Origin: Marinobacter sp. HL-58
GTDB lineage: Bacteria > Pseudomonadota > Gammaproteobacteria > Pseudomonadales > Oleiphilaceae
Length of the DNA stretch: 64,000 nt
Assembly: GCF_001314605.1 (NCBI RefSeq)
Contig: NZ_LIHP01000019.1
Span: 54,172 to 118,171, forward strand
Reading direction: 5' to 3'
Below are positions 47,200 to 55,679 of the stretch, piece by piece. Under the pieces are notes generated by a model, which was given only the letters and a program-made list of their open reading frames with translations, did no database searches and was not told the DNA's origin. The number at the start of each line of letters is the position of its first letter. The stretch's first letter is position 1. Made by a program: the position numbers and the translations under genes.

Positions 47200-47826
47200 G
47201 TGGTATCAGACGAAGATATGCGGAGACAACTAGCAGCGAACGTGGGCAGGGATTATCGGAAATACGTGCTGTCCGGTGACACCATGAGTAACGGTCCGAC
47301 AATCCCGGAAACAAATACTACGCCGCGCACTGCGCGCCGGCCACTGACACCTGAAGAGAGGGACATCCTTGAGAGCGGTGGCGTCCGGTTCGGCGACGCT
47401 CTCGGGCACACTCGTGACGAACTCATCCACCATCAAATTCAACAAATCCAGGACGAACTTCGTACCATGATTCAGCAGGCGCTCACCCTCAACGAGGTCG
47501 CGCAACGGCTTTCCGTGTCAAAAGAGGCTGCTCTCCAGCTTCTCACGAAGAAGCACCCAGGCCTACACGCATTCAAAGCACCCAATGGAGTTCTGCTATT
47601 TCCAGGCTGGCAATTCACAGAACAAGGTCTCCTGCCGGATCTTCAGAGGATCCTGAAGCACATTGATCCAAAAGTAAGCGCACTCACCATCAACCGTTTT
47701 ATGACCAGTAAACACTGCGATCTGCCACTCGACAATCGCTGCCTAAGCCCTCAGGAATGGCTTGCCTCAGGGCATGAGCCAGTAGAAGTGGAGAGGCTCG
47801 CCAGGGATATCTCGGGGCAGATATAA
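47200..47826 (+). CDS. HTH protein, GTG start
   Basis: A 208-residue protein beginning at GTG after GGAAGGAGG, 9 bases away. Residues around LTLNEVAQRLSVSKEAALQLL form an excisionase-like helix-turn-helix. The C-terminal LSPQEWLASGHEPVEVERLARD recalls the end of DUF2384 or related antitoxin proteins. I infer a DNA-binding regulator of the island. It is followed by the 41-aa paralogous membrane gene. Confidence 0.68.
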   Translation: MVSDEDMRRQLAANVGRDYRKYVLSGDTMSNGPTIPETNTTPRTARRPLTPEERDILESGGVRFGDALGHTRDELIHHQIQQIQDELRTMIQQALTLNEVAQRLSVSKEAALQLLTKKHPGLHAFKAPNGVLLFPGWQFTEQGLLPDLQRILKHIDPKVSALTINRFMTSKHCDLPLDNRCLSPQEWLASGHEPVEVERLARDISGQI

Positions 47827-47859
47827 TTCTCTTAGAGTTCATAAATATTCTGGAGCGAT

Positions 47860-47985
47860 ATGGACATGATGGCAGCCCTTATCGGCTATGGAGGCTTTGT
47901 TTTAGCCCTCTCTACAATTGGCATCATTGGCTACTGGAAAGCCGATGTTCTGGAGGCTTGGGCAAAAAGGAAACTGAAACCCTGA
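47860..47985 (+). CDS. 41-aa membrane protein, GIIGYWKA family, copy 1
   Basis: Reads MDMMAALIGYGGFVLALSTI, then GIIGYWKADVLEAWAKRKLKP. One hydrophobic helix is followed by an amphipathic basic end. A second family member at 61826-61990 shares GIIGYWKA.pLE.W.K. GGAG lies just upstream. Function unknown. Confidence 0.65.
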   Translation: MDMMAALIGYGGFVLALSTIGIIGYWKADVLEAWAKRKLKP

Positions 47986-48100
47986 CGTTATCAGGCTCAG
48001 CCACCACTTCAATAACGACCAAGTGGCTCCAAAGGTTTCAACCACCGCTGAGGTAAGACCCCGGGGACCGAGCAGATCGCACAAGCCAGCAGGCAGGGCG

Positions 48101-48164
48101 CCTTTAGTAGCCTTTAGTAATTTACTCTACTAACATAGTGGTTTATTTACTAATCTCGACTACT
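48101..48164 (+). promoter_or_regulatory. Repeated TTAGTA/TACTAA motifs before the ATPase gene
   Basis: CCTTTAGTAG and CCTTTAGTAA are direct repeats, followed by CTACTAAC and TTTACTAATC, and GACTACTGG. The words TTAGTA and TACTAA are inverses. The cluster is 20 to 80 bp upstream of the ATG, fitting an operator for a repressor. Confidence 0.5.
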
Positions 48165-48181
48165 GGCCGCCGAGGCGCTTT

Positions 48182-49333
48182 ATGAACGCACATGTGGACT
48201 GGCACTTTCCCCGCCGCGAACTGACAGATCAGTTTCTGTCAACCTTCGCCAGCGGTGTCTCCAACACCCTGACACTTTTTGCGCCCCGGCGCATGGGCAA
48301 GACGGAATTCATCCTCTTTGACCTTATCCCGGAAGCGCATGAACAGGGCTACCGGCCCATCTATGTGAGCTTCTGGGACAACCCCAGGAATCCCGTTACC
48401 TGTCTCAAAAAAGGTCTTGAAAGGAGCATCGGAGAAATGACCTGGCTGGAGCGCCGTCGCTGGGCGAATTCCCACCTCGGGGCTTTGAAGCTGGGTGGCG
48501 AGGTCGGAATTGATGGGACGGCGAAAGCCTCGGCCGAGGTCTCTGGTCAGAATATCCCGCCGCAGGAGGATGACCTGAGTCAGCTTCGCAGTCGATTTGA
48601 GACCTTACTGAAAGGGAAAAGGAAGATTCTGCTTTGCCTGGATGAAGTCCAGCATCTGGCCACAGACCGTGCCTTCGAACCCCTGGTGTTTTTCCTTAGG
48701 ACCCTGCTGGATGAGAACCGGGATAAGCTCTATGTCGTCTATACCGGCTCTTCCCGGGATGGCCTGTATCGCCTGTTCAATCGACGGAAAGCGCCACTGT
48801 TTCGATCGTCGTCCCAGATCGACTTGCCAGAGCTGGGCTCAGGATTCGTCAAACACATGCTTGATGCTTTTGATCGGGCCACGGCCCGGACCCTGAGCTA
48901 CAACAACGCCTGGAACGCTTTCCTTACCCTGAACAGGGTCCCGCGAGACTTTCGAGCCGTCATCGAAGGGATGGTGCTCTCCGGCGAAACAGACATCACC
49001 TCCGCGACCGAACGGTATCGGCAGTTCACCAGTGATGCCGATGAGTACGAGAAAACCTGGTCCCAGCTTAAGCCCATCGAGCAAGCCATCCTGGCCGTCA
49101 TTGCGCAGGACATTGCCGGTCCCTACCAAGAGGAAGCCCGCCGGTTCATTGCCACCTGGCTGGGGATGTCAGAGTCTGCGGTGGCAACGCACACAATCCA
49201 GAATGCGCTGAATCGTCTTCGGGGAGAGTTCCTGGCACCGGTCGAGAAAGGGGTCTGGGTATTCGAGGACATGGATTTCAAAATCTGGGTGGCTGAGGCT
49301 TTCGCACAAGACCCGACTGAGCGCCAGACATGA
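48182..49333 (+). CDS. AAA/STAND-like ATPase
   Basis: A 383-residue P-loop ATPase with Walker A APRRMGKTEF (G39-K40-T41) and Walker B LLCLDEVQHL (about 157), sensor-like YTGSSRDGL and a C-terminal winged-helix-like region (WLGMSESAVATHTIQNALN). The shape fits the AAA_16/archaeal ATPase clan of STAND-type NTPases, often used as switches in defence. No effector domain is fused; the neighbouring TOTE protein is convergent. It is preceded by a motif-rich promoter. Confidence 0.75.
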   Translation: MNAHVDWHFPRRELTDQFLSTFASGVSNTLTLFAPRRMGKTEFILFDLIPEAHEQGYRPIYVSFWDNPRNPVTCLKKGLERSIGEMTWLERRRWANSHLGALKLGGEVGIDGTAKASAEVSGQNIPPQEDDLSQLRSRFETLLKGKRKILLCLDEVQHLATDRAFEPLVFFLRTLLDENRDKLYVVYTGSSRDGLYRLFNRRKAPLFRSSSQIDLPELGSGFVKHMLDAFDRATARTLSYNNAWNAFLTLNRVPRDFRAVIEGMVLSGETDITSATERYRQFTSDADEYEKTWSQLKPIEQAILAVIAQDIAGPYQEEARRFIATWLGMSESAVATHTIQNALNRLRGEFLAPVEKGVWVFEDMDFKIWVAEAFAQDPTERQT

Positions 49334-49366
49334 CGTTTCAATCCAGAAAGAAGCCGCTCTCTGGCA

Positions 49367-51736
49367 TCAGCTACCGGGCAAGGTACAACGATGAATTAAA
49401 ATCTTTAGCAACTTTTCTTGCCCAGAAGAGGCAAACTGATACCCCATCGCCTTGTAGCCTTTCTCCCGCTTTCGGAACATACGCTCAAGCATGGGCAAGC
49501 CGGTGTCCAGGTAGTCATAGACAGTGACTTCCTGCTTGCCATCGGCATCCCGGTGGATCCTGCCTGCGTACTGCGACAGCGTTCCCTTCCAGGCGATGGG
49601 CAGGGCTAAGAACAAGGTGTCCAGTCGAGGCAAGTCAAACCCTTCTCCAATGTATTTTCCGGTTGCAACGATAACCTGGGCTTCGTGTAACCTTGCTTCC
49701 GCAGCTCGGCGTTCTCTGACGCGCATCCCGCCACGCAACACCAGCGACGATACGGATTCAGCTTCCAGCAGCGATGCCAGCGTCTCAGCATGCTCTCGTC
49801 GTTCCGTGAGCAGAAGGCAGTTTGCCTGACTTTGCACACAGCGTACGACATCCTGAACAATGTCCTGATTCCGGGCGTTAGTCTCAGCAAGCCAGCGGTA
49901 AACTGACGCTATGTGAGGCCGTTCACCACCCTGAGAGAGGTCAGTGGGCGGCGTTTCGTGACGCTCCCGAACGACGACGCGTTGGACAAACTTGGAACCA
50001 TGTTCAGCTGCAACTTTGTGACGAACGGGTCCGGCAACCATAAACATGATTTTTTGGTGACCATCCTGACGGTCAGGCGTTGCGGTAAGGCCTACAACAT
50101 ATCGGGCGCTGACTTCGTTAAGCAGCATCTCGTAACGGGGCGCCGAAATATGGTGGCATTCATCAATGATAACCTGGCCATATTGCCGGACCAGGCTCGA
50201 GACCGTATTGTCTTTCTTGTTGATCAGGCTCTGATAGGTGGCAACGTCGATCTGCTCGGTCGGTTTCTTTTTGCCTCCGCCAATCACGCCCACGGATGCG
50301 CCCTCAATGAACGTTTCCAAGCACTCCTTCCATTGATCAAGTAACTGACGACTGTGAGTGAGGATCAGCGTGTTGACCTGCCGCCTGGTCACAATGCCAA
50401 TGGCGGTTACGGTTTTACCGAAAGCGGTCGGAGCATGAAGTATTCCGGTGTCATGATGGGCGAGTGCCTTGACAGCCTTCTTCTGTTCACCGCGCAACGT
50501 TGCCTTCAGGCTGATTCCGCTCAGCAGCTGGCCCCGGGTTCTGCGGTCATCGATTTCTACCGTTATCCCCTGCTCCCGCAACAATGCCTGAAGCTCATCA
50601 AAGCAGCCTCTTGGCACCGAGAGATAACCTTGCTCAATCCGGGCAGAGGATATGTAGCGAGGGATGCAGTGAGTTGAGAAACGAAGTGCTTGGGTTTTGA
50701 AAAACACGGGATTGGCAAAGCTCGCCATGCGCTTTATTCGTGCAGCCAGTTGTCCCGGTATGTCTGACAACTTCATATAAATGTGATTGGCTAGGGTGAG
50801 AGTTATGCTCTCGGGACATCCTGCAATCAACCCCGTCTCGACTGGCAAGGATTGCTCCCACGGTAACGCAACTGGCGCTGCAGCATCGGAATCAGGCTCT
50901 TTACCAACCATCTCTCGAAGCGCGTCCGGCGAAACGGTCTCTTGCCGACTGAGCAGCGCCCACTGATCCGGATGCGGATTCAGCTCATCATCGACAAACA
51001 CCGTACATCCACGACTTCTCGCCTCGTGTTGAAGCGGAAGGGCAATTAAATTGCCAAAGCCACCCTCAGGCATCGTATCCTGGTTGGGGAATAAACGGTC
51101 GTAGGAATCAAAAGACAAGCCAGGGTGGCGTTCCATCGCCTTATCCAGCAGTTTGAAACCCAAAGCCCTCGCGGACCAAGCCGGAACGGCGACCGAAAAA
51201 AAGATCCATAGATGGGCACCAGCACCGGACCGGGAGATCTCTACAAGGTAAGGAATGTCTTCATCACGACAAGCCTCTGCCAGCGCACGAACGTCTGCCC
51301 GCCAGTCCTCCTTATCAAAATCGACGGCCAATAGATAACAAGAACTGTCCCGCAACAACGGATATAACCCAGCCACATGCTTGCCGGACAAATGATCATA
51401 CACGGCATTGAAATCCAGGGGCTTGAACTTTTTATGCGGGCACTCCCCACATTTGATTCGGGGTTTCTGACAAATCCCCGGAACCCACTCATTCTCACAG
51501 GCGACCGCATAGCCGGAACGGCCTCCGGATCCCTGCCAACGGAACGCATAAACATCCCGTCTTCCGCGAAAGAGGTTCCGGAACAGTTCGGCTTTTTGAT
51601 CAGGTGTCAGCTGCGTTGTTGTGGATCGCTGCGCAGTGGCATAAAGCTCGCTCCTTCGGGAAAGAAGGACAGCCTTTTCCCTCTCAAGCTCGGATAGCTT
51701 CAGTGCAATGGCCGAGAGTTCGTCTTCTATTCGGAT
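49367..51736 (-). CDS. TOTE-type primase-helicase, with non-canonical start
   Basis: Combines an archaeo-eukaryotic-primase-like N-terminal domain (AVDFDKEDW, EISRSGAGAHLWIFF, SYDRLFPNQDTMPEGG) with a helicase. The latter shows HAPTAFGKTVTAIG (Walker A), IDECHH, SATPDRQDGH and the C-terminal motifs GGMRVRER and IHRDADG. The canonical GTG start at 51403 would cut off a conserved segment with CENEWVPGICQKPRIKCGECPHK (four Cys) and DVYAFRWQGS. The frame continues in phase to 51736. There an ATC codon follows AGGAGG by 5 bases (ATA at 51730 is 11 away), and TAG precedes. I use the ATC start (789 aa). TOTE proteins are proposed conflict-system effectors. Confidence 0.78.
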   Translation of the reverse strand: MRIEDELSAIALKLSELEREKAVLLSRRSELYATAQRSTTTQLTPDQKAELFRNLFRGRRDVYAFRWQGSGGRSGYAVACENEWVPGICQKPRIKCGECPHKKFKPLDFNAVYDHLSGKHVAGLYPLLRDSSCYLLAVDFDKEDWRADVRALAEACRDEDIPYLVEISRSGAGAHLWIFFSVAVPAWSARALGFKLLDKAMERHPGLSFDSYDRLFPNQDTMPEGGFGNLIALPLQHEARSRGCTVFVDDELNPHPDQWALLSRQETVSPDALREMVGKEPDSDAAAPVALPWEQSLPVETGLIAGCPESITLTLANHIYMKLSDIPGQLAARIKRMASFANPVFFKTQALRFSTHCIPRYISSARIEQGYLSVPRGCFDELQALLREQGITVEIDDRRTRGQLLSGISLKATLRGEQKKAVKALAHHDTGILHAPTAFGKTVTAIGIVTRRQVNTLILTHSRQLLDQWKECLETFIEGASVGVIGGGKKKPTEQIDVATYQSLINKKDNTVSSLVRQYGQVIIDECHHISAPRYEMLLNEVSARYVVGLTATPDRQDGHQKIMFMVAGPVRHKVAAEHGSKFVQRVVVRERHETPPTDLSQGGERPHIASVYRWLAETNARNQDIVQDVVRCVQSQANCLLLTERREHAETLASLLEAESVSSLVLRGGMRVRERRAAEARLHEAQVIVATGKYIGEGFDLPRLDTLFLALPIAWKGTLSQYAGRIHRDADGKQEVTVYDYLDTGLPMLERMFRKREKGYKAMGYQFASSGQEKLLKILIHRCTLPGS

Positions 51737-51955
51737 ACGTGCCTCCTACCCTGTGCAATCGGCCGGTTCAGTAATAGTGTAACCTGGCGGCCTTTACTTC
51801 ACTGAACCTTTTGAAGGTCGGACCTGGCTGAGCTCAAAAACCCTCAATTTTATTAAGAACATCCATAGCCCGGCGCGGACACTTGTGAATATCCAGTGAA
51901 CTGACTGGGCTCTCTTCATCTAGCGTCGGAACGTCACATTTCAACCAATCGCTTG

Positions 51956-52109
51956 CTCGGGCTGGTTCTGGCAAAACCGGCTGCCGGCTCCCCTTCATGA
52001 CGGTCTTTAGTTAGTGTAGGCCTACATTTCTAGTGCAGCAGCTTACTGCCCGCGGACAGGACCGCTGTCGCCCTTACGAGAATCCGAAGCAATTCACTCG
52101 AGCTGAAAT
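51956..52109 (+). pseudogene. 3' scrap of a second giant recombinase gene
   Basis: GGGCTGGTTCTGGCAAAACC at 51959 and the following bases match the last about 150 bp of the giant recombinase gene (44831-44980). Shared words include CTTACTGCCCGCGGA and TCACTCGAGCT (TTACTCGAGCT in the gene). Reading frames are broken by a frameshift and stops. The convergent partner gene follows on the opposite strand, as in the first copy. Confidence 0.72.
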
Positions 52110-52951
52110 TGATCCGGGTCATTGGCTGCCACCTCCCTCAACTCCAAAAGCGTGATGACTGATTTCTTTTTTCTCGCCTCAGGCTGCCTGAGCGCTTTGA
52201 ACTCGACCTGGTTGCGGTTCGCGTACGCTCCAGCTAATACGCGGAGAAAATCCAAGTTGTGGCATAAAACCTCGAGTTTCCCCGCGTTTGGCGACTCATC
52301 GTCGTCGTTAGCAGCCTTTCTGAACCAGAGAGTTGCACTGCTTTTCTGTTCATCGAAGCCTATCGGCCTGCCAACTCCCTCAATAGTGCCGTGCGCACTT
52401 TGCTTCAAGGCCAATAGCTGCATATTGCCGTGGACGTTTATCCCGTGACGGTCGTTGATACCTAACCTCACGATAAAACCCTGGGGAATCGACTTACCTG
52501 CAAACTTGGCGGCAACGCCACTCCCTAGCTCGTTCAAGTAAAACTTCTCATCTTCCGTGAGAACATGCTCCATCTCCTGCTCACCAAAAGATCGCTGCGA
52601 AACCAGTGAGCTTAGTATGAGTTGTGCAGCGGCCCGAAACACCATCACCTCGTCGGACGTAACTCCTGATCCTTCAAGCCTGATAACATGGGTAGCGGGA
52701 AATTCAGTTCGCTGCTGAGATTCAATCCTTAAGCGAGCTTCGACCGCAATACCGGGTGTTTTTCGAAAACTTACGAATTCGTTGAGGACTTTCACCATCT
52801 TGTCTTTTAGCTGCTTTTGCGCCGGTAACACCAGGGCTGTTTCACCTTCGAATTCCAATGCTCCAGCAGTGCTGATTACATGTGGTGCACTCGATGGATG
52901 CAGTACGAGGATTGAAGTATCGAGAGTTCCATAGGCGTTCTGATTGGTCAT
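52094..52951 (-). CDS. Second copy of the recombinase partner gene
   Basis: A 285-residue paralogue of the gene at 44962-45819, intact, starting MTNQNAYGTLDTSILVLHP. Identity is high throughout, including SQRSFGEQEMEHVLTE, KQSAHGTIEGVGRP and the tail LLELREVAANDPDQFQLE. No known domain. That it stayed open while the neighbouring recombinase decayed suggests its function is still under selection. Confidence 0.8.
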   Translation of the reverse strand: MTNQNAYGTLDTSILVLHPSSAPHVISTAGALEFEGETALVLPAQKQLKDKMVKVLNEFVSFRKTPGIAVEARLRIESQQRTEFPATHVIRLEGSGVTSDEVMVFRAAAQLILSSLVSQRSFGEQEMEHVLTEDEKFYLNELGSGVAAKFAGKSIPQGFIVRLGINDRHGINVHGNMQLLALKQSAHGTIEGVGRPIGFDEQKSSATLWFRKAANDDDESPNAGKLEVLCHNLDFLRVLAGAYANRNQVEFKALRQPEARKKKSVITLLELREVAANDPDQFQLE

Positions 52952-53184
52952 AGCGTCTGATCCTGTAAAGTTTCTTATCCCAGTCGGGCCGTCAACCGAG
53001 TCCTCAAGGTCGGCGTTATGCTAATGCTTAAATTTCAATCAAAACTTTTAACACAGTTCAGACCGGAATTGGGCGTGAAGCTCTGAGCGACGGTAAAGTC
53101 GGGTCACTTACGCGACGCTTCGGCACTGTGAAGGCCTGAAAAGCCACAGGTGAGTACTTTTTAAGGTCTGGTAAAATTAGTGCT

Positions 53185-53997
53185 ATGGTACTTTTCATAC
53201 TGAAGAGTTCGTCGGTCCCACTGGTGAAGGGGAATCTAGAAGTGCATGACGAAACATTGTTGGTCGTCGATCTGGAGGCCACCTGCTGGAAGCATCGAAC
53301 GACGCCAGACGGCGAGCCCCAGGGCGTTCACAACATGGAGATCATTGAATTTGGTTGTGCATTGGCGACTCGGGCGGGAAAGTTGCTCGATAGCCGTTCC
53401 TTTCTGGTGCGCCCCACGAGATTTCCGGAGCTTAGTGACTTCTGTACGGAATTGACGAGCATTTCCCAATCAATGGTGGACGACGAGCCGTCTTACCGAG
53501 AAATCATTGATGCCCTCGACCAATGGCTTGGCCAACCTTCTGAAGACTTCATCTGGTGCAGCTGGGGAAACTACGATCGCCTGCATGTGCTGGCTGAGAG
53601 CCAAAAACATGGGCATACACCGCGTTTTATGGCGTATCCGCATCTAAATCTGAAACGGATCTGGCGTCGCACTACAGGTCAGAAGAAAAAAAATGGTTTG
53701 GCCCATGCGCTGGCATTCCACAATTTGGACTTTGAGGGTCGTCATCATCGGGGTGTAGATGATGCGCGGAATATCGTGCGGCTGCTTCCGTTTATGGACT
53801 GGTCGCTCGAGACCGAATTAGTGACGCATCCTGGAATCAAGCACCTGAAAGGCAGTGTCTCGTCGGAGCGCATTATTAGCCTTGATGCTATGGACGAGGC
53901 CACCCGAGCAAAGGCGCGACGGTTAAACATGCTCGGAAAACCGCGTAGACCCAATCCAGAAACGGCCAGGGTGACGCGTGAACTGGGAGAAAGGTAA
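53185..53997 (+). CDS. DEDDh 3'-5' exonuclease (KapD/ERI-1-like)
   Basis: A 270-residue exonuclease with D29 and E31 in VVDLEATCW, an Asp in WGNYDRL and HRGVDDARN at the third motif, which is the DEDDh order. MEIIEFGCA and ELTSISQSMV are family blocks. ERI-1/KapD enzymes trim RNA or DNA. The start could also be the GTG 19 codons later (HDETLLVVD); the ATG is used because it precedes the frame. Downstream are a metallophosphoesterase and other small genes on the same strand. Confidence 0.82.
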   Translation: MVLFILKSSSVPLVKGNLEVHDETLLVVDLEATCWKHRTTPDGEPQGVHNMEIIEFGCALATRAGKLLDSRSFLVRPTRFPELSDFCTELTSISQSMVDDEPSYREIIDALDQWLGQPSEDFIWCSWGNYDRLHVLAESQKHGHTPRFMAYPHLNLKRIWRRTTGQKKKNGLAHALAFHNLDFEGRHHRGVDDARNIVRLLPFMDWSLETELVTHPGIKHLKGSVSSERIISLDAMDEATRAKARRLNMLGKPRRPNPETARVTRELGER

Positions 53998-54041
53998 GGT
54001 GAGAGCTTTGACGACTTGTTTCGGGATGTGGGATCCGATGA

Positions 54042-54677
54042 ATGAAAATTGTTTGTCTATCTGACACTCATTCTTTACATCGCCGAATCCCGGGGATTCC
54101 AGACGGCGACGTTCTGATCCACGCAGGTGATTGCCTTGGGGCAGGCACTCTGGATGATGTAGAGGATCTGAATACCTGGCTCGGCACTCTACCCCACCGT
54201 CACAAGATCCTGATTGCTGGCAACCATGACGCAGCATTTCAGGAAACGCCGGATCTGGCGCGGGAGGCTCTGACCAACGCAGTTTATCTGGAAGATAGTG
54301 GTGTTGAGATAGAAGGGGTTCGGTTTTGGGGTTCGCCCTGGACGCCGTCTTTCGAGGACTGGTGGTTTATGCTGGATCGGGGGCAGCCATTGCATGAAAA
54401 GTGGAAGACTATTCCGGATAACACCGATGTATTGATTACCCATGGGCCACCGAAAAATATCGGCGACGAGGTGTCTCTGGGTTTCCGCTGTTTCAACGCT
54501 GGATGCATTGATCTGTTGCACCGAATCGACCAGCTATCGTTGCGGGCACATATCTTCGGCCACATCCACGAGGGTTACGGTGAGTACATGCGAGGCGCAA
54601 TGCGGCTTATTAACGCCAGCACGTGCACCGTCCGATACAAGCCTACCAATCCACCGATTGTGCTGGATCTTGATTAG
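54042..54677 (+). CDS. Metallophosphoesterase domain protein
   Basis: A 211-residue calcineurin-like phosphoesterase with ICLSDTHSLH-type motif I (CLSDTH), HAGDCLGAG, AGNHDAAF, THGPP and FGHIHEGYG. These five motifs in order give the bimetal site. The substrate is not indicated; related proteins act on nucleotides or RNA 5' ends. It starts 44 bp after the exonuclease. Confidence 0.9.
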   Translation: MKIVCLSDTHSLHRRIPGIPDGDVLIHAGDCLGAGTLDDVEDLNTWLGTLPHRHKILIAGNHDAAFQETPDLAREALTNAVYLEDSGVEIEGVRFWGSPWTPSFEDWWFMLDRGQPLHEKWKTIPDNTDVLITHGPPKNIGDEVSLGFRCFNAGCIDLLHRIDQLSLRAHIFGHIHEGYGEYMRGAMRLINASTCTVRYKPTNPPIVLDLD

Positions 54678-54692
54678 TTGGAGGACCGAAGG

Positions 54693-54902
54693 ATGATGAC
54701 TGAGGCTCTGGAACAGGAAGCGAAAGACATTATTCGGCAAGTCGCGCCTTGGGCTGGCTCAGAAAGCGCAGCCTGGACCTGGTATCGGACGACAGAGATT
54801 CCTTCCCTCGGCAATTTAACACCGGAAGATCTCGTCTCCAGCGGTCGAGGTGATGAAGTACGAGCTTACCTGGACCACCTGAATAGCGGTGGTTATTCTT
54901 GA
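54693..54902 (+). CDS. Small DUF2384-type antitoxin-like protein
   Basis: A 69-residue protein (MMTEALEQEAKDIIRQVAP). The C-terminal TWYRTTEIPSLGNLTPEDLVSS and DEVRAYLDHLNSGGY match the DUF2384 MbcA/ParS/Xre toxin-binding domain. GGAGG is 8 bases upstream. No RES toxin is adjacent. It is the third such orphan in the window. Confidence 0.75.
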   Translation: MMTEALEQEAKDIIRQVAPWAGSESAAWTWYRTTEIPSLGNLTPEDLVSSGRGDEVRAYLDHLNSGGYS

Positions 54903-54934
54903 TATTGAAGACGTGCATACCCGTGAGGAAAAAC

Positions 54935-55174
54935 ATGACCGCTGTAGAACTGATAGAGCGATTGAAATCGTTGCCGCCAGAATCAACGGTTCTTGTCGAG
55001 GGTTATGAGACTGGCTATGACGATATTGTCGATCTAAAAACCCTGGACGTGGTTCGATACCGGAAAGCTCAGGAATGGGATGGCGAGTACTCAGCAGTAG
55101 ACAAGTTCACTGGGGACAGAGACAAAACAATCCCTGTCACAGTGATTCTCGGGCGGCGGGGAAATTTGAGATAA
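54935..55174 (+). CDS. Small conserved protein of unknown function
   Basis: A 79-residue protein starting MTAVELIERLKSLPPESTVL, with VEGYETGYDDIVDLKTL, a motif I know only from uncharacterised small proteins in toxin-antitoxin neighbourhoods. GAGG precedes the start. It lies between the DUF2384 gene and the nucleotidyltransferase. Confidence 0.6.
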   Translation: MTAVELIERLKSLPPESTVLVEGYETGYDDIVDLKTLDVVRYRKAQEWDGEYSAVDKFTGDRDKTIPVTVILGRRGNLR

Positions 55175-55184
55175 CGGCAATTTT

Positions 55185-55652
55185 ATGTCCGAGAGAAAAA
55201 CGTACACGCTCGAAGAGCTTCTTGTTCAATGCGACCCCGGTTCGCCCGTGCCCCCAGAGCTACTGGAATGGGAGCAGGCGGAGCCCGTGGGTTTAGAGCA
55301 GGACGTGATGGAAGGTCAGGTTAATATCCGGGAGGCGGCGCTGGCATTTGGCGAGCTGCTAAGTGACCAGTACAAAGTCGCCCAACTGATTCTGTTTGGC
55401 AGCCGGGCCCGTGGTGATTACCAGCCCGATAGCGATGCTGATGTAGCAGTAATTTTGCGTGGAGAGCCCGGTAATTTTGTCGAGACGAAACTAGCCATGG
55501 CTGGTCTCGCCTACGAAGTGCTGCTCCAGACCGGTATTCGGATTCAGCCTTTCCCAGTCTGGGAAATTGAATGGTACGAGCCAGAAGCTTATTCCAATCC
55601 TACTATTTTGCTGACCATTGCCCGGGAAGGCATCATTGTCTGTCAGTCCTGA
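55185..55652 (+). CDS. MNT-type nucleotidyltransferase domain protein
   Basis: A 155-residue protein. The C-terminal half has FGSRARGDYQPDSDADVAV, where G72-S73 and D84/D86 make the nucleotidyltransferase site of the MNT antitoxins that modify HEPN toxins. The N-terminal 45 residues are of unknown type. The usual HEPN partner is missing; downstream is a HipA relic. It may be solitary, or it may have lost its partner. Confidence 0.78.
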   Translation: MSERKTYTLEELLVQCDPGSPVPPELLEWEQAEPVGLEQDVMEGQVNIREAALAFGELLSDQYKVAQLILFGSRARGDYQPDSDADVAVILRGEPGNFVETKLAMAGLAYEVLLQTGIRIQPFPVWEIEWYEPEAYSNPTILLTIAREGIIVCQS

Positions 55653-55679
55653 CCTCATTCCACTGTCCCTGAATGGTTT

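Noticed and set aside
54999..55016. GGTTATGAGACTG here matches the tRNA-side sequence near 39377
   Set aside because: It lies in a conserved codon run (VEGYETGYDD) of the gene at 54935, so I think it is chance and not an attachment site.
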